From Coturnix japonica (lineage: Eukaryota > Chordata > Aves > Galliformes > Phasianidae), in NCBI RefSeq assembly GCF_001577835.2, contig NC_029529.1, forward strand, positions 8,744,157 through 8,808,156: DNA of 64,000 bases. The letters are read 5' to 3'. Below are positions 51,601 to 63,250 of this stretch, in pieces. The position numbers were made by a program, and so were the translations under genes. The stretch's first letter is position 1, and each line of letters opens with the position of its first letter. The notes beneath the pieces were generated by a model that was not told the DNA's origin, searched no databases, and saw only the letters and a list, made by a program, of their open reading frames with translations.

Positions 51601-54600
51601 CTCTGCACTCAACAAAATAAAGAACCTCAACTCTCCAGGCAGTGATCTGAAAGGATGATCTGAATTCAGAAAGGTTTTGTCTGTCAGTTCTCACCAGGGT
51701 CAGGAAAGAAAGCAAGCATCATCTGTAATTTGTTTTGCTTGTGTGTATTCTCCAGAGTTCTTAAAGGCACTTCATGTGCACACAAGCTTTGTCTGTATGC
51801 TTGTTATGTTTGGTAAATGTTCCCATGCCCCAAGCGGTCAAGCCTTGCGAAGACTTGAATAATGGGATTTCTTCAATGCTAGCTATGCTCAGACTGATTT
51901 ATTTGTTCTTGCTGTTTGTTCTGGTAGTATCTGAAGAGTTAAATGCACTCTTAGCTCTGGTTCTTTGCTTGGCTCACCTCCGATGCAATGCAGTGCTGCA
52001 ACTACACTGCACTGTCAGTTTACATCAGGTTATACCATAACAATTTTTGAATCAATGAGGTTGCGTTGTTTTCCTTTCCTCTTGTTAGATGCTTGCTGAG
52101 CAATCAGAGCTGCATGGTAACGTCTCCAGGAGCAGTTACAGATCATACCTTGACAAATAATTTGATGTGGACAATATGTGGATAGCTTCTGAAACAGCTT
52201 CAGTGTAAACAATATAAATATAGCTGTGTACTGGAAATCTTCAACCTAGTTTTGAATGTAGCTTCCATGCGGAAGGAAACTAAAATAACTTGCTTGTGCT
52301 GCACAGTAACTTTAGGCTGTTTTGTGTGGGACAGATCTTGTTTTGCAGAATAATGCAAGTGACTGAAATCCAACTGCATCACATGCTGCCTGTCCAGCTG
52401 ATCTCTGTAAAGCTTAGTGCAATCCAGGGGAGTTCTTCTATGCAGGGGCTTGATGTTTGCACACGGAGCAAATATGCTTCTATTGCATGTTTTGATACCA
52501 TTCTGGACTTGACTTTTTGGACAGCTGGACCAAACCGCAACAGTTTTTCTGTAGCTCATTGTACCAGGAGCTATAAAGAAATGTTCAGCTAGGAAGCTCT
52601 CATGTCTACAGCCTTCCAGATCCAACTGCAGTATCAGTGCAGACCTGGATTTTAAGCCTTGTACTAAATGATTTTAAGCTCTCAGTATTAGCACAAAGCA
52701 AGCTTTCAACACATCATTTTGCTTCTGCCTGTACAAGTGTGAGAAGCTTGCATGCCAGTGTTCACACCACTGGGGAAAAGGAGTTCTCACTGGGTGGGAT
52801 TGGTACCAGTGACTTGAAGCAGTACGTGCAGTGCACAGCTTTAGCAAGCTTAGTCATTCTTCTGCTGCAGTTGGAAGGCATGGTAACTGCTGAAATAGCT
52901 GTTTTCATGTTCTAAGTTTACCTTTCCTATAGAAGAACATACAGCATGCAGTTGCTTTGTGCTTACACAAGACTGCTGTACTCTAGTGACATGCAGCATT
53001 TATTAGGTAATTGCCTTTCAAGGCAGTGCATGAAATTGCTTTTTGTCCCCTTGACTAATTCTAATGTCCTTTGACTTCTAGACAAGCTTTCCATTCATAC
53101 TGCTCCTTCTTCTTTTCTTGGAGGGAAATCAAAGACGGGAATGCTGTTCTACTTGATAAGAGTAGTCATAGTGGAATCTGGGGATTTAGCTGGAGCTTGA
53201 ACTATTCAGAAGCCTTGTGAATGAAGCCAATTATTCTGAGCATGACACTTCAAGAGGAGCATTTCATACAGTAATGTCCTAAATATTAAAAATAAATGTT
53301 TTTATGTGCGTAGGTTAACAATATCATGCTCCAAAGGTGATACGTACACAAGCTGTTTCAGTCTACTTGCACCTCTTTAAAATGAGGTGTGGTGGTAGGC
53401 TCTCATCATTCTCTAGTTGCCAGGGATGCATCTTTGTGTATTGCACTGATTAGTGTGTTCAGCTACAACAGGGAACGTTTGTTGAGATACAGCTGTATTG
53501 GTTGAGTCTGCATCTTGAGATAAGTGGACAACTATCAGATCTGATCTTATTTTGAATGGTTCTTCAGGTTAAGTTCCAACACCATATTTTACAGGTAGAA
53601 TTGTACTTATTCACCTTTTAAATTCTTTTTCTTTTAGATACATGTTGCTTCGTAAATTTGTAATTCAGTTGGAATTTTGACTTAATATTCCCTCCTATTG
53701 CATGCTGCTGTTTTAATGGATCCATATATAACATCAAAGCTTTTGGACCTGTGCCGATTCTCGTGTTCGTATTTTTCATGCTTATAAAATTAACTTACTG
53801 GAAAACAATTTGAATGAAAAAATACTATTTGCTCATCCTTAGAAACTGAGCTTCATTCCTGCTTGTGCTCTTCTCCCTCAGCAGTCCAAGTGCCTTAATT
53901 GATCATCCTGAGATGAGGTTTAGCTCACTGGTTTATTTTGCTTCTTGAAGTTCAATTCACTTTTGTTTACAGAAGTGCAATTTTTCCTGTGAAAACATTA
54001 GATTTGTCACTGCTCTGTTGTATTAGCAATTCACAGATGGAATGTGATCAAATCGATGTAAGAAGCAGATGATCTTAAGGCTTATAAGACAAGAAGCGTA
54101 CACTAAAACAACCAAACCTTCAAGGGCCTGTTGCAATCAGTTTAGCAGTCTTGCATGATGAGGGATTTCTCTACCCCACCAATTTTCTAATTCACTCCCA
54201 GTGTAAATGGCCAGCCTGGGAATTAATTATTTAAATAACATCTTTAATAACTTTTAAAAAGTTCACTTTGATCAATTAGAATCAAAATGAAGTCTGGATA
54301 GGTCTGAAGGTTAAATACAGAACTCATTTTTCATTTTGTTTTTGAACTTTCACATGGTTGTCTGGGATAAATCTTCCACCTGCATTTGAGGATATGAGTG
54401 GATAACCAGAGATGAGAAGTCAGGTGGTGAAGGAGAAAAATGCAGTATTTAAATTGCTTCAAACCCAAGTCAAGGAGAACTTGGGGCCATGAAATATATC
54501 TCTGTAATAGATTAGGACTAGAGCGAGATCACTGAGATCAAGCAGCTGTTGTTCTATACTTATGTAGGAGAATGTAAATGAAATCTGTTTTAAAGTTTCT

Positions 54601-54917
54601 TATTTAATATAATGTAATCATAAATACTCTTTAACTGCCTGGGATAGCATGCAAGCACGTGCTGTTTTTCCTGCAAATACTCACACTTCTGTGAATTTTG
54701 ATATGAGATCATAGCCAAGTATGTAAGGTTGGAAGCTGTAAACACAGCTGCAGGTGGGCTTCCTCCTGAGCCCCTTCTCCTGTGTTACTCCGCTTTGGAG
54801 AGGTGCATGGCTCTTCACCAGCAAGAAGGCCTAAACACAAAGCCTTGTCTTCTTGCTTGTCATCTTGCAGCGTTTTGGCTTTCTGGTTAACACCAAGACA
54901 GCAAGAAATCTGACAGA

Positions 54918-54941
54918 TTTTATTTATTTATTTATTTATTT
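54918..54941. repeat. (TTTA)6 microsatellite
   Basis: Six uninterrupted TTTA units in intergenic DNA. Confidence 0.93.
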
Positions 54942-57900
54942 GCAGGTGAAAGATAAGATCTGGCAGGCTGAACAGAAAATATTCTTGTTCCTACATATAT
55001 CACAGCTATTTCGAAGTCTGCTGTAGAAAGAACTGGTAGGAACATAAATAGTTGTGTGAAAGCTGTTAGTATAGAACTGTCTGCCAAGAGAGATTCCAGT
55101 TAATTGACTCGTAAAAAATTAGCAATTGCATACTGGTTCTAGAAATTGGGTCCGGGGCCATTTTTGTTCAATAGCTTGGTGGAAAAACTTTCAGGAGCTT
55201 ATATTTATCTAATGACTTTCCATGTATAATTATCACTTAAAGAAATTGCTAACTCTGCATGTATTGGTGTTATTGAATGTACTTGGATGAGCAGATAAAA
55301 CAAATCTGAGGATATCTGCAGTTTAAAGTATGTACTTGAACACATACATGAGTCTATCTTGTGAATGAAGATGGTTCAGAGAGGTATCAGTGCTGCTATT
55401 TAGCAAGTGCTGCTTCAAAGAATAGCTGAGCTCAATTTAAAGGATGTCAGCAGTCAACAAGGATCTCATTGGTATCTATTTATGTTGCTATAATGAGGTC
55501 ATGATCATGTCATTCCAGGAAGTCACTGACTGCTCTTTATTTGAAAAGTTGCTTGTGTTTTGCTTTCAGTTTGTGAATTTCTGAACAGCTATGATGATAC
55601 ACTTCATTAAAGAATATTCATCTACGTGTATTTAAATACAAAATACACCTGGGTGTTTATATTCTGATATTAAAGTAATGAGATGAAGATCTTAGCTCAA
55701 GTGATTTACATCTCTGAATGTGAATGGAACTGTATGTTGAACACAGAACCAGCTTGGGAAGATTAGGTTATAGTGGTACTGCAGGCAAAGTCAGTAGTAT
55801 CCTCCCAGGCACAGGATTCACAGAAATCTCAGCCTTTGAACTCAGCTTTGTTTTCCAAGCAACACAGAGCTGAATTGTGTGACACCTGTAGAACCAGGAG
55901 CTTCTCATCTCCAGTCAAGTGTTTATAGCAGTGCTGTGACATTTGAGGTTTAGAATTAACAATGAATGAAAGCTAGAAATGAGCCTGTGCAGTCCTTGAC
56001 TTCTCTTTGTAAAGTCCATACAGTATTTTCTTTTTTCTCCTTAGGGAGGGGGAGGAGGAAATAATAGGAGTCTGAACAGTAACTTTTTTTCTGGGAAAAG
56101 GCCTTTTAATGACTCAGAAACCACTGCAAACAACAGCAAAAGCCATGTCTAGTAAGGGTTAATTCTGTAAGAGTTACCTTGAAGTAGGAGAGCAGATAGT
56201 GCCTACATGCCCAGCAACCTGAGAGATTCCTTGAATCCTCCCTCCTTCCTTCAAACCTGACTTTCCCTGCCTGGAAGCCAGTTCTTTCAGGTTTTAGGAG
56301 CTGTTGTCAGGCAGCAAACAGCTCGGAGGAAAGGGAGACAGCTTTTGCTTTCCTGAGTTGGAGCCGCCAGGGCCATAGCAATGATAGACCTGAGTATCAG
56401 TTACTAGAAATGGGGTCATCTGGGTAAGCTAGCCCATAGCATTTTAGGTAGGTGAATGTGTTTTAATATTTTATTTTAAACCCCTTTGTCTTATTCTTTG
56501 TTCCCGCCAGTGAGATTAAGCCATGCAAGGTTTGAAAATGAAATAGAATGAAACTAATTAGGTCTAATAATCACAGTTGATGTAAAGTGCGCTGCAGCCT
56601 CAATCCTACCCAGGCAGGGAAAAGCAAGAGGATTCCTCTCTGAAGGGAGCAAGGGATGGGTGAACTTGGGCAGGAGCAAGAGCCATGTTGATACAGAACC
56701 CCAGAGAACTGTGATCACTGCACTTTAAAGGAAACCAATAATCAAGTGGCTCAGGAGCATTCCAGCATGTGAACAAAAGCCATGCAACGTGTTGCAGAAA
56801 TGGGTAACAGAAGGCTCTGACTCATCATGTGGAACTGTAATTTAAGACCAAGAAGGATTTTTCTATCTTGGATCTATTCCTACTGGCTCAGATGTCTCAT
56901 AAGCCTTTAGCACCTAGTTTTAATAGAGACAGTGCCTACAATTGAGAAATGAGTTGGATCTGAGGAGCAAAATACTACTCATCTTAAAAATATCTTCCAG
57001 CTCGAGCTGAGGTAACTGTGTGTTGAGGAGCTGTCATTGACCTTTACTAAATTTGATGTTCTGGATTTAGCAAAGTCTCAGCTCCATAAGCAGAAATATA
57101 CTTAGTGAAGCCCTGGGGAGCAGCTGCAGTGTAGGCACCGCAGTGCTTCCCCCTCAGTGCAGCTTTGGCAGCAGGAACTGCTGAGGAATGGAGTGTGAGA
57201 GGTCGCTGGTGTCAGTCCGAAGAAGTCTCTTCTTTGTGTCAAATCAAATCTGGAGTGAAATAACTTCAGAATATTCCACCAAAGCTCGGTTTGCAGGCAA
57301 CACTAACACTGATAAGACTGTAGGAGTTCACCTCTCTTCAAGATTCATGATAAATATTCTGATATTTTCAAACCTCAGCAGTCTGTCCAGCCCTTTGAAT
57401 GCACGTGCATTGATCTAAAGGGCTGGCTTTTGGAACTGATTGTCATTCTAATCTTTCTAAGAGGCAATTTCCAACTTGTTTCAAGTTTTTAGCAGAAGTT
57501 CTAAAAATATGCATCAGCTACATACAGGAGCTTTTTTGGGCAAACAATCTGTTTGTATAAATGTAGACCGTCTCAAACATGGGGACACAGAATGCTCCAC
57601 GTGAGGCAAAAGCAAAACTTCCTCATACACTTGCAGTATCTGAGCATCCTATAGGCAGGCTGATACAAGATGGGGCCCATGTGCTGTCCAGAAATAAATG
57701 GGAAGGGGCTGGTTTGAGTGAGGGTAAGGAAGACTTAAAATAGTATTTAAAAACAAATCTGATTCACAAAGGCTTGTCACTTCTGCTGTACTCAGTGATG
57801 ATGACGAGATTGCATTTTGGCCCTAAACAGCTGATGAGAACTTCTTGCTTGCTCCTGGAGGTGAATGAACAAGTTGTGCTGGATATACAAGGGTGAGGTG

Positions 57901-59218
57901 CTTCCTCGGGTGCTTCCTAGAAGGTTTTATTAGAAATAGATGGGTATTTCATAACTTCTGCTGGGGAGGAAGAGAAGTAGCCTTGAGCTACGCATTTACA
58001 GCTCATTCAGATCTGCAAAGTCCAGTCCTCGTGCAAGCAGCTGGATGTACTACGGGATTGCTTCTGACAGCCTTCACACAACTGCACTGCTGTGACATAG
58101 ATCTGTTAACAGCACAGCTTTAATTAAAAGGCATGGAAGTCACAATGGAATTCTGGTTTGACCCTCAGTGAGATCTGACTAATTTAGTGAGTTCCCAGAG
58201 AAAACAGGATTCCTCTTGAGATTTGCATGGCAGAGTTTGGAAATAAAGCAAAAGCATGATTTGATAGGGAGAAGTGATGATGGAAGCAGCAAATACACAA
58301 CCCCAGTGAGCATGGAACAACTCCTGGCCATAGTTCTGGGGAAAGTCAGATACCTGATGATGGGGGCTAACGGGTGGGCAATAACTGCTGCCCTGTCCTG
58401 GGCTGTTTGCAGGAGATGGATGCTGTACCCTCAGGTCCTCTCAGTGAAGCTGTTGCCATTTTTCCGTGGCAGCCAGCTCGTGTCCTTTGCAGAACTGAGA
58501 GTAGCTCAAGGCCATCATTTCATGCATGACTTGGTAAATTGTACAAGAAAGGACACTGCCAAATGAGGAGCTAAGCCAGTTTTCAATAAGAGGGCCATCT
58601 GTAACCAAATGTTTTAGTCAATCTGAAAGCAGTCGAATCTTTTTTTCTGTTTTTACTTGTAGAGTTCATTTAGTATGCTTGAAACTTTGCAGCCCATCTG
58701 AAAGTAAGCTCGCTATTTGCCATGTGTTAAGGTTTTGCTGAATCAAATCATTTCATTTCAGACTTGATCCTGCGTGTACTGAGAAATGACCTCATGTCCA
58801 TGTCTTTACAGTGCTTGCTGTGGAAGCTTTCTGAGGGCGGAGGGGCTTGAGATGTTTGCGGCAGATAAGACACAGGTAAATATAGTCCTGTTAATCACAG
58901 AGAGATTTTCAAAATGCAAAAGGAGTTGTCAGGGGAAATAGGGATGTTTTTAAAGTTGGAGTAAATCCAAAGTGCATCTCCCCTTAACCAGTTCCAGCAG
59001 TCTCTCCTTCCCATCTTGCTTCACAACATGGAGACTGATGCAGCAGTGGGAATGACTGCAAGGGCCTGCAGTTTGCTTTAGAGGAATCTTGAATCACAGC
59101 TTAAATTTTTGCAAATATACAACTTCTGAGAACAGAATGGCAAGAATTTGATGTCTAATGCGTTGAAGAATTTTTGTTGGACTTTGGTGTCATGACATGA
59201 GAACAAATCTCTTTTCCA

Positions 59219-59370
59219 CAGAATCATAGAATTGAGTTGGAAGGGACCCTAAAAGGTCATCTGGTCCTACTCCCCTGCAACGAACAGGGACACCTACAGC
59301 TCAGTTAGGCTGCTTGGAGTCCCATTCAGCCTAACCTTGAATGTCTCCAAGGACAGGGCATTCACCCGCG
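59219..59370 (-). mobile_element. CR1: CR1 LINE 3'-end fragment
   Basis: The plus strand shows AGAATCATAGAATTGAGTTG, GAAGGGACCCTAAAAGGTCA and then ACCTTGAATGTCTCCAAGGA with GGGCATTCACC. This is the reverse complement of a CR1 3' terminus with part of its preceding 3' region. It lies about 450 bp upstream of the GRIN2A CpG island. The right edge is approximate. Confidence 0.9.
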
Positions 59371-60899
59371 GCATCATTTTTAGTTTTTCCCATACTAAAG
59401 GCCATTGTTACATGTATTTCAAACACTGATGTTAGAGCCACGGTTCCCCACTGTGGATTTAACTTGCATTGGAGGATCTTGAAGGTCTCCAACCCGTTTA
59501 ATTGCTGCTGTGACAGACCTATGGAAGTGAGGCAGCACGGCTGGAGCTGCTACCCTGTATGGATGGAGGGCAGCGTGCACCGGGGTGACGTGCAAAGATG
59601 CACTTAAACATCAAACTTTAAAAACTGGCACAAGTTGTAGCTGCTTAATTGCTTTGCTTCGAAAGTCTAATGTGACATCTGAGGGAGTCAGCTCTAAATA
59701 AGTCAGGAGACGATGTTTCTCGAGAAAGAAAAGGCGTAGATCTGCTGGGGACTCTTACAAACAGACTGTCAGGAGCAGTAAAACTGACGTGCGCTTAAGT
59801 GCCTTGGGGACCGAGTTCCGTGTTTTGTGTGCCCGGGGGGAGTGGCAGGATGGTTTCAGCCTGTTCGAACCCAAAGTCCTCCTCTGCCGCGGGTCCTGCT
59901 GGACGGGGGTCTGTCCCCCTGCGGGTCCCAGCTGTTTAGCTTAGCAATGAGTGCCGTTGTAAAGCAGTGAGTGCATGAAGACGTCACCTGCGTGGTAGCG
60001 AGCTGCTGCATTACTCCGGCAGAAGAGAATAAGTTTTGGCAGCTGGAGCGGGGTGCAGGAACGGGGGGAGCAGCGGAGCCGTGGTGTAGGTGCAGGAGGA
60101 GGAGCGGGCAGCGCTGTGCGGAGTGGGATCGCCCCGGGAGGGCGGCAGCCGTGGGCACAGCGCCTGGAATGGGGTGCGGGGCTGCACAGAGCAGCGGGAG
60201 CGCCCCGACGGAGCCCGGCTGCTGCACAGCGCCCGTGTGCGACCTGCCGGCGGACTGGAGCTTTCCGGGCTGCTTTTAGCGCAGAAGCTGCTGCTCCACG
60301 TTCGCTCCCCTGAGCCCGCGGCAGGGATTTCACTTCGACGGCTCCTGCATCGAGAGGAAGGAGGACGCTCGGGGGTTTCCCGGCCTACCAGCCTCTCGCT
60401 GGGGCTGTTAAACGTGGGACGAGCGCTCAACTTTGCCGCTCTTCTGTCCAAGCCCCGGCGCTTCCACCCGTTCTCGATGTGACACCTCCCCCGACTGCCT
60501 CGGTCTGACTCATTCGCTGGTGCTGGGAGAGGCAGAGCGGGGAGGGGGAGCCTTCAAAGTAGCCGCGGTTTGTCTCGCTTTGACGAGGCGCCCGTGAGCT
60601 TCGCCCCGGCAAAGGCGGCGGGGCCGGGGGCGGCGGAGCGGAGGGGACCGACAGCGGCCGCCGGGTGGCTCCGTCGGTGGCTCCCACCGCAACTGGGGGC
60701 CGCGTCGCTGTTCAGTCCAGCCGGAGGTGGAGGAGCGGGGAGCATCGGACCGGGAGCTGCCGCAGCAGCGTTGGAACTGCCCTTCCAACAACCGGGAAAA
60801 AAAAAACCATACCAAAAACCCACCAAAAAAATAAATAAAAAAGCCATGAAGACATTGCAACGCCTCCTGCCAAAAGTAAAGAGCAAATCCCAGTTGTGA

Positions 60900-61095
60900 T
60901 GGCTCTGCTAAAACTTGATCCTGCGGGATTTCAGGCGATCAAGAGCTGCCGGGTTTGCACGAACCGCGGAGGGCGCGAGACGCGGGATGAAATCCCGGCA
61001 TTAGAGGATCTATTCCCCGCTCCGTTGTTTGCAGAGGAACCCGCTGAGATGAGTCGGAGGAGCTCGAGCCCAGAGCGATGTGGAGAGAGAACGCG
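60900..61095 (+). other. GRIN2A: Candidate GRIN2A leader exon 1 (5' end unknown)
   Basis: The 3' end is fixed by the strong donor GAACGCG followed by GTGAGT at 61096, inside the CpG island. The 5' coordinate is a placeholder because no start site is visible. Upstream ATGs lie at 61049 and 61078. The first would close after 25 codons just inside the next leader exon. The second reads through the next exon into the coding exon, out of frame with GluN2A. Confidence 0.45.
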
Positions 61096-61622
61096 GTGAG
61101 TGCGGCGCTGAGCAGCGGTGGGAGCCTTTGGGTGCTGGGGACGCTTTAAGAAGTGTCTCCGTGCGTATTTACTGGGGACGGTGAATGAAAAACCGAAGCA
61201 GGCTGAGCTCGTGTGCCTCCCGGGGTTGATTTATGGAAACCTGGGAACGAATCGGTGCATTACGAGATGCGGAGCTTCGCCCCACGCGCCGTTCCGCTCC
61301 TCGCTCTGTGCGTGCCGCGAGCCGCCCCCCCTCGTGCCCGTTGGCGCTGCCCCCCGGGGGGATGCGAGTGCGCTCCCGGACAGGAGGGAGCTGCCGGCCG
61401 GGCTGGGGCTGTGAGCTCCGGGAGCATCTCCGGTACGGACAGCTCGGATTCGTTCCTAAACACGGGCGGGTGGGGGGGGGGAAACTTTAGAGTCCGGTCA
61501 CTCGGAATCGCTTCCAGTCTCGCTATTTCGGTTCACGTGCCACGTGAGATCACATTTAATTTTCCCCCGTTAAACCTCCATCCCTACTGACGGCTTTTCT
61601 CCTCTTCCTCCCTGTCTTGCAG

Positions 61623-61833
61623 CCCCCCTGCTCCCGTCTCGTTGGCCGCCTAGCTGCCCTCACGGGATGCGATGGGCCTCGCGCTCTGCGGCGGGGATCA
61701 CGCTTGCGGCCGGCGGTGCGGAAGCCGCCTGTGAGCCCGGGCACCGAGGGGCACGACATGCCAGCACCGGCACCACCGGCACCACCGGCACCACCCGCGG
61801 CTGCCGCCACCGCTCCGTCTCCTGATGCGCTGG
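61623..61833 (+). other. GRIN2A: Candidate GRIN2A leader exon 2
   Basis: A long pyrimidine-rich stretch ending TCTTGCAG at 61615-61622 gives an excellent acceptor, and GTACGT at 61834 gives a good donor, so the exon would be 211 nt. It contains ATGs at 61667, 61672, 61758 and 61825 and a 9-nt CACCGGCAC-type tandem repeat at about 61762-61796. Splicing to the acceptor at 63231-63232 would place the last ATG in frame with GluN2A. The call rests on splice consensus and position only. Confidence 0.5.
61672..61734 (+). promoter_or_regulatory. Short upstream ORF with strong start context
   Basis: ATG at 61672 has G at -3 and G at +4, the best context of the upstream ATGs in the candidate leader, and is followed by 19 codons and TGA. 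A second frame opens 5 nt earlier at 61667 and ends after 52 codons at the TGA of 61823-61825. Both are conditional on this exon being in the mature leader. They would be expected to lower initiation at the main start. Confidence 0.4.
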
Positions 61834-63232
61834 GTACGTGGGGCGGCGCCGCTCGGCCGCGAGGGGGCGCTATCGTGTCGCTGCGGCCGGGAGCCGTGGG
61901 CGCTCGGCGGGGAGCGGGGGAGCTCTCGGTGCGGGTGGGGTCTCGGGATCACGGGTTCGAATCCCCGCGTTGTGCAGGTGGCGGTACACGCTCTGCTTTT
62001 GGTCTGCAGAGGTGGGAACGTGGCCTTGCTGCGCTTTGATTTGGAGTCACGTCGGGACAGATTTGGAGTTAAACGGTCTCTTAAGCTCATCTCCTAGTCT
62101 GCCCCGAGTGGAGGTGATGATCTAGCGAGCCCTTGTATTGGTGTGCGGTTTCAGCAGCAGATGATTCTGATTGATGGTGGAGATACGGTTGGCAGGATGA
62201 GAGGGGAGATCTGCAAATTGCCACCCCTGATTGGCCAGCCCTGCCGGTGCTTTCTGCGTGACGCTTTGCAGCGAGGTTGGCTCGGTGTGGCACAGGGACT
62301 CCCCTCTTGCAGTTAGCGGAGTCAGTTGTGGGGGTGGAAATCCCTCGGGGCACAGAAACAGAGGGAGATCTTGCAGAGTCAGAGCTCCTTTCCCTCCCTC
62401 ACACAGTTTAGATCACTTCTTCTCTGGCTCATCTCCCTCTATTCAGCCCCATACAGAGATTCAGCGAAGATCTGAAGTAAACCAATGCAGTGATGCTCAT
62501 TTCTGGATCACTCTCCCCTTCGACACCAGTGACAACTTTGTGTCCGATATCAGCAGTTCTGAGATGCTCAAGTGAATGCCGTGTAAGAGGAGGGAGAAGA
62601 ATTAAGATAGAATATTGCACTGCTGAAACTGTTCCAGAGATGCAGTAGACTGTGCATGAGCAGCAGCTGGCGAGGAGAGATCTTTGGAACTGAGGCTGCA
62701 TGCTTCTGGGATGCCGTACGATGTATGGAGTACATGGACTGGGCTTTCCAGCAGACCTTGGGCTTGCTTCTCTCATTTTAAGCTAACACACCTCTTCCTA
62801 CCAGACTGTGACTAAATCCTAAATAGACATTCACACCAGAGGAAGATAGACTTCTGTTCCTCACCAGCTTTAGGAAGGCAAGGTTAAAGAGAAGGATGAT
62901 GGCACCTTTTTTGAATGGTTTCAGTCATTCCACTTTTGTTAGCCACTCAAGAGAAATGTTAATGGCTGTTTCTCCTGAACTTGTGCTTTTTTTCTTATTT
63001 TTCCTGTTGCCTTGCTTGTGGGAGACCAATTGCAGCACTATCCATCATTGCAACTCAAGTTTGTGAGGGGATGTAAGCGTGAAATGAAACTAGATGAAGA
63101 ATGTGTTATAAAAAGCGGCCAAGCTTTGTCTGGTGTCCAGCAGCTTTCTGTTTAGAACCTTCACTGGAGATATACAGCACATATTTTCTGCCTCTCTGTT
63201 GCGTTTCTCATACAATGTGATCACTTTTACAG

Positions 63233-63250
63233 GGGATAAAGCTGGCAAAG
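63233..63250 (+). other. GRIN2A: GRIN2A 5' UTR part of first coding exon
   Basis: The acceptor TTTTACAG ends at 63232. The 18 untranslated bases before the start codon contain no stop in the GluN2A frame, so an upstream in-frame ATG from the preceding exon could read through. Confidence 0.75.

Larger units (their letters stand above)
32916..59200. other. EMP2-GRIN2A intergenic region, no gene found
   Basis: About 26 kb of AT-rich DNA in which no open frame has a recognisable family. The longest frames (102 codons plus at 34361, 141 codons minus at 52200-52625, 116 codons plus at 58216-58566) are of low complexity or chance composition and lack convincing splice signals. In mammals ATF7IP2 occupies this interval on the opposite strand. 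I looked on the minus strand for its fibronectin type III C-terminus and for a long internal exon and found neither. The stretch holds two CR1 fragments, a 14-G run at 40912-40925, a TTTA repeat at 54918 and otherwise single-copy-looking sequence. Confidence 0.55.
59800..62060 (+). promoter_or_regulatory. GRIN2A: CpG island, likely GRIN2A promoter and leader
   Basis: About 2.2 kb of strongly CpG-rich DNA between AT-rich flanks, ending about 1.2 kb before the first GRIN2A coding exon. It contains many GC boxes, no clear TATA box, a perfect AP-1 site (TGACTCA at about 60506-60512), and the donor and acceptor sites of two candidate leader exons. Open frames of 100-147 codons on both strands reflect low stop-codon frequency in GC-rich DNA and were not called as genes. 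The island is large enough to fire in both directions, and in mammals the minus-strand neighbour ATF7IP2 diverges from GRIN2A. An antisense or divergent transcript is therefore possible but not shown. Confidence 0.75.

Noticed and set aside
52200-52625. 141-codon minus-strand frame between EMP2 and GRIN2A, considered as a remnant of ATF7IP2
   Set aside because: It shows no fibronectin type III signature or other ATF7IP2-like segment, and I see no splice context or matching exons nearby.
58216-58566. 116-codon plus-strand frame upstream of GRIN2A
   Set aside because: No recognisable domain, no promoter features and ordinary intergenic composition.
59856-60887. Several 100-146 codon frames on both strands of the GRIN2A CpG island
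   Set aside because: They are mutually overlapping, compositionally biased and without recognisable domains. I treat them as chance frames in GC-rich sequence.
61941-61975. tRNA-like B-box (GGTTCGAATCC at 61954-61964)
   Set aside because: The flanking bases form only three T-stem pairs, no A-box lies at the right distance upstream, and no acceptor stem or anticodon arm can be folded. It is a chance match, not a tRNA gene.
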